DNA of 64,000 nucleotides, taken from the NCBI RefSeq assembly GCF_018604545.1, contig NZ_CP075896.1:5332001-5396000 (forward strand). Direction: 5' to 3'. This document shows positions 43,701-51,609 of this stretch, piece by piece (positions within the stretch are counted from its first letter, which is position 1; each line of letters starts with the position of its first letter). The translations under genes were made by a program, and so were the position numbers. The stretch is from Streptomyces koelreuteriae (GTDB taxonomy: Bacteria > Actinomycetota > Actinomycetes > Streptomycetales > Streptomycetaceae). Under the pieces are notes generated by a model. That model did no database searches. It had not been told where the DNA came from and was given only the letters and a program-made list of their open reading frames with translations.

Positions 43701-44451
43701 GATCGCCTTCGAGGACGTGCACTTCGCGTACGGCGACGACGAAGAGGCGCTCGGCGGCGTCGACCTGCGCATTCCGGCCGGGCAGACCGTCGCCTTCGTC
43801 GGCGAGACCGGCGCCGGGAAGTCGACGCTGGTCAAGCTCGTGGCCCGCTTCTACGACCCGACCGGCGGCCGGGTCACCGTAGACGGCACCGATCTGCGGT
43901 CCCTGGACATCACCTCGTACCGGCACCGTCTGGGGGTCGTCCCGCAGGAGGCGTACCTCTTCCAGGGCACCGTCCGCGACGCCATCGCCTACGGCCGCCC
44001 GGACGCCACCGACGCCGAGGTCGAGGCGGCGGCCCGCGCGGTCGGCGCGCACGACATGATCGCCACGCTGGACGGCGGCTACCTCCACGAGGTCGCCGAG
44101 CGCGGCCGCAACCTGTCCGCCGGGCAGCGCCAGCTCATCGCGCTGGCCCGTGCCGAGCTGGTCGACCCGGACGTCCTGCTCCTCGACGAGGCGACGGCCG
44201 CGCTGGACCTGGCCACGGAGGCCCAGGTCAACCAGGCCACCGACCGTCTCGCGGGCCGCCGTACCACCCTCGTCGTCGCCCACCGCCTCACCACCGCCGC
44301 CCGCGCCGACCGGGTCGTCGTCATGGACCACGGCGCGGTCACCGAGGACGGCACCCACGACGAGCTGCTCGCCCGGGGCGGCCGGTACGCCGAGCTGTGG
44401 CGGACGTTCATCGGCGCGGAGCCGGAGGAGCCGGTCGGGGTGTCCCGCTGA
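40735..44451 (+). CDS. Fused heterodimer-type ABC exporter (TMD-NBD-TMD-NBD)
   Basis: This 1238-residue protein contains two full ABC-exporter halves, each with six membrane helices and an NBD. NBD1: Walker A GSSGSGKST (369-377), LSGGQ (473), and Walker B with Asp498 in place of the catalytic Glu (VLDDATSAVD). NBD2: GETGAGKST (1023-1031), LSAGQ (1127), and catalytic Glu1152 (LLDEATAALD). One degenerate and one consensus ATP site is the pattern of heterodimeric exporters such as TM287/288, here in one chain. The linker (about 570-640) is acidic. The start is GTG 40735 behind GGAAGG. Substrate unknown; drug or lipid export is likely. Confidence 0.92.
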   Translation: MTPKRGWARRLWAYAWRHPKDVVLALGSSLAGMAVMALVPLITKVIIDDVISDHTRDMTTWAGLLIAAALVVYVLTYIRRYYGGRLALDVQHDLRTEMYGTITRLDGRRQDELSTGQVVGRATSDLQLIQGLLFMLPMTIGNFLLFLISLVIMAWLSWPLTLVALAVAPALAYIAKRSRTRLHPSTWYAQAQAAAVAGVVDGAVSGVRVVKGFGQEEQETGKLREVGRRLFAGRLRTVRLNSVYTPALQSVPALGQVAMLALGGWLAVRGHITLGTFVAFSTYLAQLVGPVRMLAVVLTVGQQARAGTERVLELIDTEPSLQDGSKDLPADAPATVEFDDVSFGYEADRPVLDGLSFEIRPGETLAVVGSSGSGKSTVSLLLPRFYDVTRGAVLIGGHDVRELTLESLRSAIGLVPEDSFLFSDTVRSNIAYGRPDATQEEIEKAARAAQADRFISELPDGYDTTVGEHGLTLSGGQRQRVALARAILTDPRLLVLDDATSAVDARVEHEIHEALKGVMRGRTTLLIAHRRSTLNLADRIAVLDGGRLADIGTHDELQRRSALYRRLLTDPDELGAVSPGHTQPVCPQEDTSVRDELDAEFDAERGVTPRLWTGDRERKDLALAESPATPELLAQVEALPPATDVPDIDESRAVQPEESYGLRRLLRGFGLPLLVSLALVATDAGMGLLLPVLIRHGIDSGVTQAALGAVWAAALLGLLTVVVQWAAQIGETRMTGRTGERVLYSLRLKIFAQLQRLGLDYYERELTGRIMTRMTTDVDALSTFLQTGLVTAFVSIVTFFGIMVALLVIDVQLALVVFATLPLLVIATFFFRRASVKAYELARERVSVVNADLQESVAGLRIVQAFRREGDGGRRFAGRSADYRQARIRGQWLISIYFPFVQFLSSVAAAAVLIVGGARVDNGTLAIGSLVAYLLYIDLFFAPVQQLSQVFDGYQQATVSLGRIQELLQEPTSTKSADEPLEVLSLRGEIAFEDVHFAYGDDEEALGGVDLRIPAGQTVAFVGETGAGKSTLVKLVARFYDPTGGRVTVDGTDLRSLDITSYRHRLGVVPQEAYLFQGTVRDAIAYGRPDATDAEVEAAARAVGAHDMIATLDGGYLHEVAERGRNLSAGQRQLIALARAELVDPDVLLLDEATAALDLATEAQVNQATDRLAGRRTTLVVAHRLTTAARADRVVVMDHGAVTEDGTHDELLARGGRYAELWRTFIGAEPEEPVGVSR

Positions 44452-44564
44452 AGGGCACCCGGCGAGGGCGTTTTCGTAACGCTCGTGCAACCGTCCGACA
44501 TACGTCTTGCGTCCGTACAGCCGTACGCCGATGGTCGCGCACGACGCGGTACGGGAGGACAACA

Positions 44565-44957
44565 GTGGACAGTGGAGCGATACGCCGGCGGCTCGCGCTC
44601 GGCCTGGCCGTGCTGACCGCCTCCGGCTTGCTCGCCGTGGCGGCACCGGGCGAGGCACAGGCCGCCGGCTCCGCGCCCTGCCCCGGCCGCAAGGTCCGCA
44701 CCCTGCCGTTCTCCACCGGCACCGTGTACGTCTACAAGCGCGGCGGCTACATCTGCGCCGTGACCGTGGCCAAGAAGCCCGGAACGAAGCGGAAGATGTC
44801 GGTGAGCGTGCAGGCGCGCGGCAACCGTCCGGTCGTGGACGAGGGCAAGTACGCCTACCTCGCGGGCCCGGTGACCGTGCATGCCGGGCGGCGCTGCGTC
44901 TGGCTCAAGGGCAGGGTCGGCCCCAAGTCCGTCAGCACCGGCTGGATCCTGTGCTGA
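44565..44957 (+). CDS. Small secreted protein with four cysteines
   Basis: The protein has 130 residues from GTG 44565 (GGGAGGACAACA before it), with a signal peptide ending near AQAAGSAPC. The mature basic domain of about 95 residues has four Cys (PCPGRK, YICAVT, RRCVWL, and terminal ILC), consistent with two disulfides, and a strand-rich pattern (TGTVYVYKRGGYICAVTVAK). It is not tied to an operon. I do not recognise the family. Confidence 0.72.
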   Translation: MDSGAIRRRLALGLAVLTASGLLAVAAPGEAQAAGSAPCPGRKVRTLPFSTGTVYVYKRGGYICAVTVAKKPGTKRKMSVSVQARGNRPVVDEGKYAYLAGPVTVHAGRRCVWLKGRVGPKSVSTGWILC

Positions 44958-45055
44958 ATCCGCGCCCGCGCACAGGGTTTTCCCTATGTCCCCTGGTGCT
45001 CCGGTGAGTTGGTCCGCTAGCTTCCGGCGCACATCTGTCTCACAGGGGAGTGCGC

Positions 45056-46498
45056 ATGCGCAAGGCGCTCAGATGGCTGCTGGCGCTCACGGTGCTCATA
45101 GGCACAGTGAGCACGGCGTCATCGGCCACCGCCGCCGAGCCGGAGGCCACCGGCACCGGCAGCACCGCTGACATCAAGGAGAGGCTGCTCTCCGTCCCGG
45201 GCATGAGCCTGGTCGAGGAGAAGCCGTACACCGGCTACCGCTTCTTCGTCCTGAACTACACCCAGCCGGTCGACCACCGGAAGCCGTCCAAGGGCACGTT
45301 CCAGCAGCGCATCACCGTGCTGCACAAGGACGTCGCCCGCCCGACGGTGTTCTTCACCAGCGGCTACAACGTCTCCACCACGCCCCGCCGCAGCGAGCCC
45401 ACCCAGATCGTGGACGGCAACCAGGTCTCCCTGGAGTACCGCTTCTTCACCCCGTCCCGCCCCGACCCGGCGAACTGGTCCAAGCTGGACATCTGGCAGG
45501 CCGCCAGCGACCAGCACCGCGTCTTCAAGGCCCTGAAGAGCGTCTACGGCAAGAAGTGGCTCTCCACGGGCGGCTCGAAGGGCGGCATGACCGCCACCTA
45601 CTACGAGCGCTTCTACCCGCGTGACATGGACGGCGTCGTCGCCTACGTCGCCCCCAACGACGTCGTGAACGACCGCGACGCGGCCTACGACCGCTTCTTC
45701 GCCCGCGTCGGCACCGAGGAGTGCCGCGACCGGCTGAACGGCGTGCAGCGCGAGGCGCTGGTGCGCCGCGAGCCGCTGGAGAAGAAGTACGCGGCCTACG
45801 CCGAGGACAACGGCCTCACCTTCGAGACCATCGGCAGCCTGGACAAGGCCTACGAGGCGACCGTCCTCGACTACGTGTGGGGCTTCTGGCAGTACAGCCT
45901 GCTGAAGGACTGCGGCCAGATCCCGGCCGACGCCGAGAACGCCACCGACGACGAGATCTGGGACTCCGTCGACACGATCGCCGGCTTCTCCGCCTACGCC
46001 GACCAGGGCCTGACGACCTACACGCCGTACTACTACCAGGCCGGCACGCAGCTCGGCGCGCCGACGATCCACTTCCCGCACATCGAGAAGAAGTACATCC
46101 GCTACGGCTACCAGCCGCCCCGCAACTTCGTCCCGCGTGACATCCCCATGAAGTTCCAGCCGGGGGCGATGCGGGACGTCGACACCTGGGTCCGGCACAA
46201 CGCCCGGCAGATGCTCTTCGTCTACGGCGAGAACGACCCGTGGGGCGCCGAGCCGTTCCACGTCGGCAAGGGAGCCAAGGACTCCTACGTCATGACCGCT
46301 CCGGGCATGAACCACGGGGCCAACGTCGCGGGCCTCGTGCCCGAGCAGAAGGCCCTCGCGACCGCCCGCATCCTCGACTGGGCCGGTGTCGCCTCCGGCG
46401 CGGTGCAGGCCGACCCGCAGGCGGCGAAGCCGCTGGCGAAGTTCGACGCCAAGCTGGACAAGCGGGAGACGCAGCGGGAGATGACGCTGCGTCCGTGA
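45056..46498 (+). CDS. Secreted S37-family prolyl tri/tetrapeptidyl aminopeptidase-like protease
   Basis: The 480-residue exported protein is of the PS-10/S37 peptidase family (PF05576), known from Streptomyces mobaraensis. The nucleophile elbow is GGSKGGMTATYYERFYP, and FVYGENDPWGAEPF and PGMNHGANVAGL fit the Asp and His of the triad. Signal: MRKALRWLLALTVLIGTVST. ATG 45056 is preferred to GTG 45050 because CAGGGGAG is correctly spaced. It should trim N-terminal tri- or tetrapeptides from extracellular substrates. It ends 25 bp from the convergent lipoprotein gene. Confidence 0.85.
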   Translation: MRKALRWLLALTVLIGTVSTASSATAAEPEATGTGSTADIKERLLSVPGMSLVEEKPYTGYRFFVLNYTQPVDHRKPSKGTFQQRITVLHKDVARPTVFFTSGYNVSTTPRRSEPTQIVDGNQVSLEYRFFTPSRPDPANWSKLDIWQAASDQHRVFKALKSVYGKKWLSTGGSKGGMTATYYERFYPRDMDGVVAYVAPNDVVNDRDAAYDRFFARVGTEECRDRLNGVQREALVRREPLEKKYAAYAEDNGLTFETIGSLDKAYEATVLDYVWGFWQYSLLKDCGQIPADAENATDDEIWDSVDTIAGFSAYADQGLTTYTPYYYQAGTQLGAPTIHFPHIEKKYIRYGYQPPRNFVPRDIPMKFQPGAMRDVDTWVRHNARQMLFVYGENDPWGAEPFHVGKGAKDSYVMTAPGMNHGANVAGLVPEQKALATARILDWAGVASGAVQADPQAAKPLAKFDAKLDKRETQREMTLRP

Positions 46499-46510
46499 CC
46501 CGGCAGGGGT

Positions 46511-46538
46511 GCCCGGCCGCCGCTCACAGCGGCCGGGC
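46511..46538. terminator. Bidirectional hairpin between convergent genes
   Basis: GCCCGGCCGC (46511-46520) pairs perfectly with GCGGCCGGGC (46529-46538) around an 8-base loop. It lies at the ends of the S37 peptidase (plus) and lipoprotein (minus) genes and includes the latter's last codons. Confidence 0.65.
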
Positions 46539-47177
46539 GCATCCCACCGGCCGGACGCCGCCGAGCCGGACGTACAGGGCGGTCGAGGCGGGGCAGTCGG
46601 CCCGCCCGGTGACCGCCCGGGTCACCTTGTACTCCGGCTTGCGCTCGCCCGTCCCGTCGCACGCGGTCTCGCGGACCTGCCCGTCGCCGGAGCTGTAGAC
46701 GCAGTCGCCGACGATCGTGCGGGGCCCGCCCCCGCCGCCCGGGTCGCCGGGGTGCGGCGGCTGGAGGTTGCGCATACAGGCGTAGCCCCGCGGCACCGCC
46801 CCGTCGCCGTCCTCGTCGGAGGCGGGCCGCTGCTCGCTGATGTGCAGCACGAAGTCGGCTGTCCGCGGGCAGCGCGGTCCCTCACGCACGGCGCCGTCGT
46901 GCCGCGCCACGACCCGCGCCGCCGCCCGCTCGCCGGTGCACGGCACCTCGGTGAAGCTCGTCGTACCGAACGAACTGCACTCGTCGACGGCGAGGAACAC
47001 CGCCCCGTATCCGGACGGCCGGGTCGGTGACGGTGAGACGGCGGTACTCGTCCCCGTCGCCGGCTCGCCCAGCCGGCCGTCCTCCGCCACCCCCGCCGAC
47101 GGACTCTGACACCCGACCAGCAGCGCGACCAGCAGAAGCAGCCCGCCCACCACCCCCGCCGAACCCGTCTTGCGCAT
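46524..47177 (-). CDS. Putative lipoprotein
   Basis: The 217-residue protein has a lipobox LLVGC (Cys23) after a strongly hydrophobic N-terminus (MRKTGSAGVVGGLLLLVALL). A Thr/Ser/Pro linker is followed by a Cys-rich domain with seven or more Cys (VDECSSFGT, VPCTGER, RCPRTADF, YACMRN, GDCVYS, ETACDG, GRADCPAS), so several disulfides are likely outside the membrane. No family recognised. The promoter region adjoins a MITE-like element beginning at 47215. Confidence 0.75.
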   Translation of the reverse strand: MRKTGSAGVVGGLLLLVALLVGCQSPSAGVAEDGRLGEPATGTSTAVSPSPTRPSGYGAVFLAVDECSSFGTTSFTEVPCTGERAAARVVARHDGAVREGPRCPRTADFVLHISEQRPASDEDGDGAVPRGYACMRNLQPPHPGDPGGGGGPRTIVGDCVYSSGDGQVRETACDGTGERKPEYKVTRAVTGRADCPASTALYVRLGGVRPVGCARPL

Positions 47178-47214
47178 TGCCGTCCCCCTGTGTGCTGAGG
47201 GCCCTGGGGGCCCT

Positions 47215-47401
47215 AGGGCCTGCCGTTCCGATCAGGCCGCAGACGCGGGGTCTGGCACGCACATCTGCCGCGTTGTCGTCGGTCGCCGACGCTCCGCGTC
47301 GACTCCCTCCTCCGCCTTGCAGCTGCACGCACCAGACCCCGCTCACCGGCGCTGACGAGAAACCGCCAGTTCCCTGCGGCCTGATCCGAACGACAGGCCC
47401 T
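47215..47401. mobile_element. MITE-like palindromic element with near-perfect 28-bp terminal inverted repeats
   Basis: Ends 47215-47242 and 47374-47401 are inverted repeats of 28 bp with two mismatches (AGGGCCTGCCGTTCC versus AGGGCCTGTCGTTCG, reverse complemented at the right). A second, inner pair GCGGGGTCTGG / CCAGACCCCGC is at 47245-47255 and 47332-47342, and a central hairpin CGACGC-TCC-GCGTCG at 47287-47301. No transposase is encoded in the 187 bp and no clear target-site duplication is visible. I recall closely similar sequences in many Streptomyces intergenic regions. Confidence 0.7.
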
Positions 47402-47492
47402 ACCCAGCGTGACCCGCGATCAAGGGGGCACGCCAGGCACATGGGGTGGTTTGCGCACATTGGGGGTGGTGCGCCCGGGCCGTGGCGTACCT

Positions 47493-49328
47493 CTAGTACG
47501 ACAGACCGTGTCCGACCGGGTACAGCACCTGCTCCGGATCATCCGCCCGCTGGACGGCGACCGGCAGTTTTCCGCGTGGCTTGACCCGGCCCGCGATCAC
47601 CCGTGCGGCGGCCCTCAGTTCGACGTCCGTCCAGGAGTAGGCGGCGAGGCAGGCCGGGACGGACGGCAGTTGGGCGATGTCGTACGGGTTGCGGATCGCG
47701 ACCGCCACGACCGGCCTCCCGGTGGCCACGAGCTGCTCGACCAGGGTTTTCTGGCTGCTGCCGTCCGTGACGTTGTACGTGGCGGCCACGACCGCGTCCG
47801 CGTCCCGGGCGGCAGCGACCGCCTTGGCGATGGTCGCCACTGAGGGGGCGGTACCGGTCGACAGGGCGGTGGCGGTGAAGCCGAGTTCCGACAGCGCGCC
47901 CGCGAGGACGCCCGTGGGCGGGCCGGTCGTGCCCGACGGCGAGGCCGGATCGGCTCCGACCACGAGCACCTTGGGGTGGCGGCGCCGGGACAGCGGCAGC
48001 AGCCGGTCCTCGTTGACGAGCAGGGTGGTCGTCCGCTCGGCGATCCGGTCGGCCGCCTTCAGATGCGTACGGATGCCGACGGTCCGGTCGACGCCGCCCT
48101 GACTGACGTACGGCGAACGGAACAGTCCGAGCTTCGCCTTCAGCCGCAGCACGCGCAGGATCGATTCGTCGAGCCGGGCCTCCGTCAGCTCGCCTTCCCG
48201 TACGGCTGTCAGGACGGCGTTCCAGGCGAGGTCCAGCTTCGGCGGGTTGAGGAGCTGGTCCACGCCCGCCTTCAGCGCGAGCACCGGCACCCGGGCGTCG
48301 CCGTACTTGGTCCGTACGCCCTCCATGCCGAGGGAGTCGGTGACCACGACCCCGTCGTAGCCGAGCCGTTCGCGCAGGATGCCGGTGAGGATGGGACGGG
48401 AGAGGGTCGCCGGGTCGCCGGAGTCGTCGAGGGCCGGGACCATCAGATGGGCGGTCATGATGGAGTCGATTCCGGCGGCGATGGCCGCCCGGAAGGGCGG
48501 TGCGTCCAGCTTCTCCCACAGTTCGCGGCTGTGCGTGATGGTGGGGAAGCCGGTGTGGCTGTCGACGTTGGTGTCCCCGTGCCCGGGGAAGTGCTTGGCG
48601 GTGGCGGCGACCCCGGAGCCCTGATATCCGGCGACCTCGGCGGCCACCAGCCCGGCCACGGCCCGCGGGTCGGCGCCGAAGGAGCGTACGCCGATGACCG
48701 GGTTGGCCGGGTTGACGTTCACGTCGGCCACGGGGGAGTAGTCCTGCCGGATGCCCATCGCGCGCAGCTCGGCGCCCGCGATCCGGCCGAGCGTCCGGGC
48801 ATCGGACCGGGACCGGCCCGCGCCGACGGCCATGGCCCCCGGGAAGAGCGTCGCGGGCTTCCCCACCCGGGCCACGATCCCGTGCTCCTGGTCGGTGGAG
48901 ATGAGCACGGGCAGCCCGCGGGGCAGTCCCAGGGAGGCCCGCTGGATGCCGTTGGAGAGGTCGGCGATCTGGTGCGGCTCGCGGGTGTTGTGCGCCCAGG
49001 CGAAGTAGATGATGCCGCCGACCCGGTATTTCGCGACCAGCTCGGCGGCCGTACGGACGCCGATCTCCTTGAGGTTGGCGTCGATGTCGGCCTGGTCGGG
49101 GGCGGTGGCGGAGTGGCCGTAGACCCGCATCACGAAGAGCTGGCCGACCTTCTCCTCCAGCGTCATCCGCGAGACGAGAGCGCGCAGTCGCTTGTCGTCC
49201 ATGGAATCGGCGGCGTACGAGGGTCCGGCGGCCGCGAGACTCGCGGTGACCCCGGCCGTGGCGGCGAGAACGGTGCGTCTGGAGGGCTGTGCGGTGCTTC
49301 CCGTGCTTCCCGTGCCGGTGTCGTGCAC
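47493..49328 (-). CDS. Secreted GH3 beta-N-acetylglucosaminidase (NagZ-like)
   Basis: The protein has 611 residues from GTG 49328, chosen for AAGGAG at 7 bp and a Tat signal (PSRRTVLAATAGVTASLA). The GH3 N-terminal TIM barrel carries the NagZ-subfamily motif KHFPGHGDTNVDSHTGFPT with the His/Asp acid-base pair, and the nucleophile Asp in GVVVTDSLGMEGV. Export and a C-terminal beta-sandwich distinguish it from cytosolic NagZ. It probably releases GlcNAc from chito-oligosaccharides or peptidoglycan fragments. GGAA-N2-TTCC sites upstream suggest operator control. Confidence 0.9.
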   Translation of the reverse strand: MHDTGTGSTGSTAQPSRRTVLAATAGVTASLAAAGPSYAADSMDDKRLRALVSRMTLEEKVGQLFVMRVYGHSATAPDQADIDANLKEIGVRTAAELVAKYRVGGIIYFAWAHNTREPHQIADLSNGIQRASLGLPRGLPVLISTDQEHGIVARVGKPATLFPGAMAVGAGRSRSDARTLGRIAGAELRAMGIRQDYSPVADVNVNPANPVIGVRSFGADPRAVAGLVAAEVAGYQGSGVAATAKHFPGHGDTNVDSHTGFPTITHSRELWEKLDAPPFRAAIAAGIDSIMTAHLMVPALDDSGDPATLSRPILTGILRERLGYDGVVVTDSLGMEGVRTKYGDARVPVLALKAGVDQLLNPPKLDLAWNAVLTAVREGELTEARLDESILRVLRLKAKLGLFRSPYVSQGGVDRTVGIRTHLKAADRIAERTTTLLVNEDRLLPLSRRRHPKVLVVGADPASPSGTTGPPTGVLAGALSELGFTATALSTGTAPSVATIAKAVAAARDADAVVAATYNVTDGSSQKTLVEQLVATGRPVVAVAIRNPYDIAQLPSVPACLAAYSWTDVELRAAARVIAGRVKPRGKLPVAVQRADDPEQVLYPVGHGLSY

Positions 49329-49368
49329 GTACGCTCCTTCCGGAGGTGATCCGCTCGGATCCGCTGAA

Positions 49369-49407
49369 GGAAACTTCCAAGAAGTCACCAATAACCGGGA
49401 AGTTTCT
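49369..49407. promoter_or_regulatory. Paired GGAA-N2-TTC palindromes upstream of GH3 gene
   Basis: GGAAACTTCC (49369-49378) and GGAAGTTTCT (49398-49407) share the GGAA-N2-TTC palindrome core and, taken together, form a GAAACTTCC inverted repeat with an 18-bp loop. They lie 40-80 bp upstream of the GTG start. GGAAA/TTTCC-type palindromes are reported near actinobacterial amino-sugar genes under ROK regulators, so such control is possible. The rest of 49408-49661 holds no feature I can support. Confidence 0.45.
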
Positions 49408-49661
49408 GCCAGTCAAGGGAAAGCACAGTAACCGCACAGGGGCCGCCACCGGCGCGGTTGGAGGGGGACGCGCCGATGGCGGTGGGGCCCGCCGGCCGCG
49501 GTACGGCGGAGAGGGTGGTCAGCGATCGCAGCCAGGAGCGAGGGCCGACACCGCACCGTGGTGACTCTCCGGGGGCCTGAGCGTTGGACGGACCGGATCC
49601 GGGCCGGGTTCCCGGCGCGGGCCGGATTCCCGGAAGTCGGGGCTCAGGGGGAAGCGGTGCT

Positions 49662-50579
49662 TCAACGGGGCGTGTGAGCCGACGCTTTCGGCCATTGCTC
49701 GCCCAGTACCCGCACGGTTTCCGCGATGGCCGGACGCCGTGCCGCCCCCGTCCGCCACAGCGCGTACAGCCGCCGCACCGGCATGGGGTCGAGCGGCACC
49801 TCCACCACCCCGGCGGGCAGCGCCCCGCGCCCCAGCCGGGGGATCAGCGCGACACCGAGCCCGGCCGCGACGAGGGCGATGAGCGTCGGGTTCTCCTCGG
49901 CCTGGTGGACGATGTCCGGCTCGTGCCCGGCCGTGCGCAGCGTCCGCAGCAGCCAGTCGTGGCAGACCCGCCCCGGCGGCTGGCAGATCCACCGCTCGCC
50001 GCCCAGCTCCTCCCGCCGTACGGCCGTACGCCCGGCGAAGGGATGCCCTTCGGGTACGAGCAGATCGCACAGGTCGTCCCCGATGTGCGCCTGTTCCACG
50101 CCCGGCGGGGCGGGCAGCGGCGCGATGTCCCAGTCGTGCGCGACGACGAGGTCGACGGCTCCCTTCGCCACGAGGTCGACCGACAGATGCGGGTCGACCT
50201 CGGTGAGCCGGGCGTCCAGGGCCGGGTGCCTGCGGCCCAGTTCGGCGAGCACGCCCGGCAGCAGTCCGCGTGCCGCCGAGGCGAACGCGGCGACGGTCAG
50301 CCGCCCGGCCGGCAGCCCGCGCCGCTCCTCCAGATCGGTCTCGGCCCGCTCCACGATGGCCATCAACTCCTTCGCGGTCGCGGCCAGTTGACGGGCCTCG
50401 TCGGTGAGCCGGACGCCCCGCCCCTCCCGCTCCAGCAGCACGGTCCGTGTCTCCCGCTCCAGCTTGGCGATCTGCTGGGACACCGCGGAGGGCGTGTACC
50501 CGAGCGCGAGGGCGGCGGCGCCGACGGTGCCGTGCACGGAGACGGCGTGCAGGGCGCGCAGCCGCTGGAGGTCGAGCAT
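49662..50579 (-). CDS. LysR-family transcriptional regulator
   Basis: The protein has 305 residues from ATG 50579 (GGGGAG SD), matching the usual MLDLQRLRALHAV opening. The winged HTH covers residues 1-60 (AAALALGYTPSAVSQQIAKL), then a linker helix and the periplasmic-binding-like effector domain (about 90-300: LTVAAFASAARGLLPGVLAE). It is divergent from an EamA exporter gene with a 94-bp shared region, the typical arrangement in which the regulator controls the transporter. Confidence 0.92.
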   Translation of the reverse strand: MLDLQRLRALHAVSVHGTVGAAALALGYTPSAVSQQIAKLERETRTVLLEREGRGVRLTDEARQLAATAKELMAIVERAETDLEERRGLPAGRLTVAAFASAARGLLPGVLAELGRRHPALDARLTEVDPHLSVDLVAKGAVDLVVAHDWDIAPLPAPPGVEQAHIGDDLCDLLVPEGHPFAGRTAVRREELGGERWICQPPGRVCHDWLLRTLRTAGHEPDIVHQAEENPTLIALVAAGLGVALIPRLGRGALPAGVVEVPLDPMPVRRLYALWRTGAARRPAIAETVRVLGEQWPKASAHTPR

Positions 50580-50601
50580 GGGACTCCCCGCTTCCATGGT
50601 T

Positions 50602-50639
50602 CAGCGATGCTTCATCCAACTCTGCAGCAATCATCGCTG
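50602..50639. promoter_or_regulatory. Inverted repeat in the LysR/EamA divergent region
   Basis: CAGCGAT (50602-50608) and ATCGCTG (50633-50639) form a perfect 7-bp inverted repeat with a 24-bp spacer. It is centred in the 94-bp gap between the two divergent starts and is a plausible LysR-type binding region. Confidence 0.45.
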
Positions 50640-50673
50640 GTGCTTCACGGTCGCCGGGCGTGATGCTCACGGC

Positions 50674-51609
50674 ATGCGCCCCTCACACCTCGCTCTCGCC
50701 GTGCTGGTCGCCGCCGTCTGGGGCGTCAACTTCACGGTCATCGAGATCGGACTCGACCACTTCCCGCCCCTGCTCTTCTCGGCCCTGCGCTTCCTCGCGG
50801 CGGCCCTGCCCGCGGTGTTCTTCGTGGGCCGTCCGAAGGTGGCGTGGAAGTGGATCGTGGCGGTCGGCCTGGTCCTGGGCGTGGCGAAGTTCGGCCTGCT
50901 GTTCGTCGGCATGGACGCGGGGATGCCGGCGGGCCTGTCCTCCCTGGTCCTGCAAGTCCAGGCCGTCTTCACGGCGGCCATCGCCGCCCTCACCCTCGGC
51001 GAACGGCCCTCCCGCACCCGGCTGCTGGGCATGCTGATCGCCCTGGCGGGGATCGCCGTGGCGGCCGTGGACGAGGGCACCTCGGGCCCCCTCGGCGCCT
51101 TCGCCCTGGTCGTCGCGGCGGCGGCCTGCTGGGGCGCCTCGAACGTCCTCACCCGCAAGGCGGCACCCCCCGACTCCCTCAACTTCATGGTCTGGGTGAG
51201 CACCGTCCCCGTCCTGCCCCTGCTGGCCCTCTCCCTCCTCGTCGAGGGCCCCTCCCGCGACCTCACGGCCCTGCGCGCGATGGACTGGCAGGGCGCGGGC
51301 ACGGTCGTCTACGTCGCCTGGATCACAACGGTCTTCGGCTTCGGCGCGTGGGGCCACCTCCTACGCCACCACCCTGCCTCCACGGTGGCCCCCTTCTCCC
51401 TCCTGGTCCCGGTCTTCGGGATGTCGTCGGCGGCCCTGTTCCTGGGGGAGCCGGTGAGCCCACTGCGGTGGTGCGCCGCCGCGCTGCTGGTGGGCGGGGT
51501 GGCGCTGACGTCCTGGGGTCCGGTCCGTCAGGCAGGGACCAGGATTCCCGGGTCGGCCACATGGAAGGCGCGTGCCCGGACGCCGAAACCGGTGTCGCCG
51601 TCGAGGTGA
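50674..51609 (+). CDS. EamA-family (DMT) transporter
   Basis: This 311-residue membrane protein has ten predicted hydrophobic helices in two EamA repeats (AAVWGVNFTVIEIGLDHFPP; the second half includes AAAACWGASNVLTRK and LLVPVFGMSSAALFLGEP). DMT proteins export amino acids or metabolites; regulation by the divergent LysR is expected. The C-terminus continues about 25 residues past the last helix (after LTSWGPVRQ) and runs 82 bp into the convergent gene's end. Confidence 0.9.
   Translation: MRPSHLALAVLVAAVWGVNFTVIEIGLDHFPPLLFSALRFLAAALPAVFFVGRPKVAWKWIVAVGLVLGVAKFGLLFVGMDAGMPAGLSSLVLQVQAVFTAAIAALTLGERPSRTRLLGMLIALAGIAVAAVDEGTSGPLGAFALVVAAAACWGASNVLTRKAAPPDSLNFMVWVSTVPVLPLLALSLLVEGPSRDLTALRAMDWQGAGTVVYVAWITTVFGFGAWGHLLRHHPASTVAPFSLLVPVFGMSSAALFLGEPVSPLRWCAAALLVGGVALTSWGPVRQAGTRIPGSATWKARARTPKPVSPSR

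Noticed and set aside
47215..47401. CRISPR or tRNA origin for the palindromic element
   Set aside because: There are no regularly spaced direct repeats and no cloverleaf. The nested inverted repeats fit a MITE-like element better.
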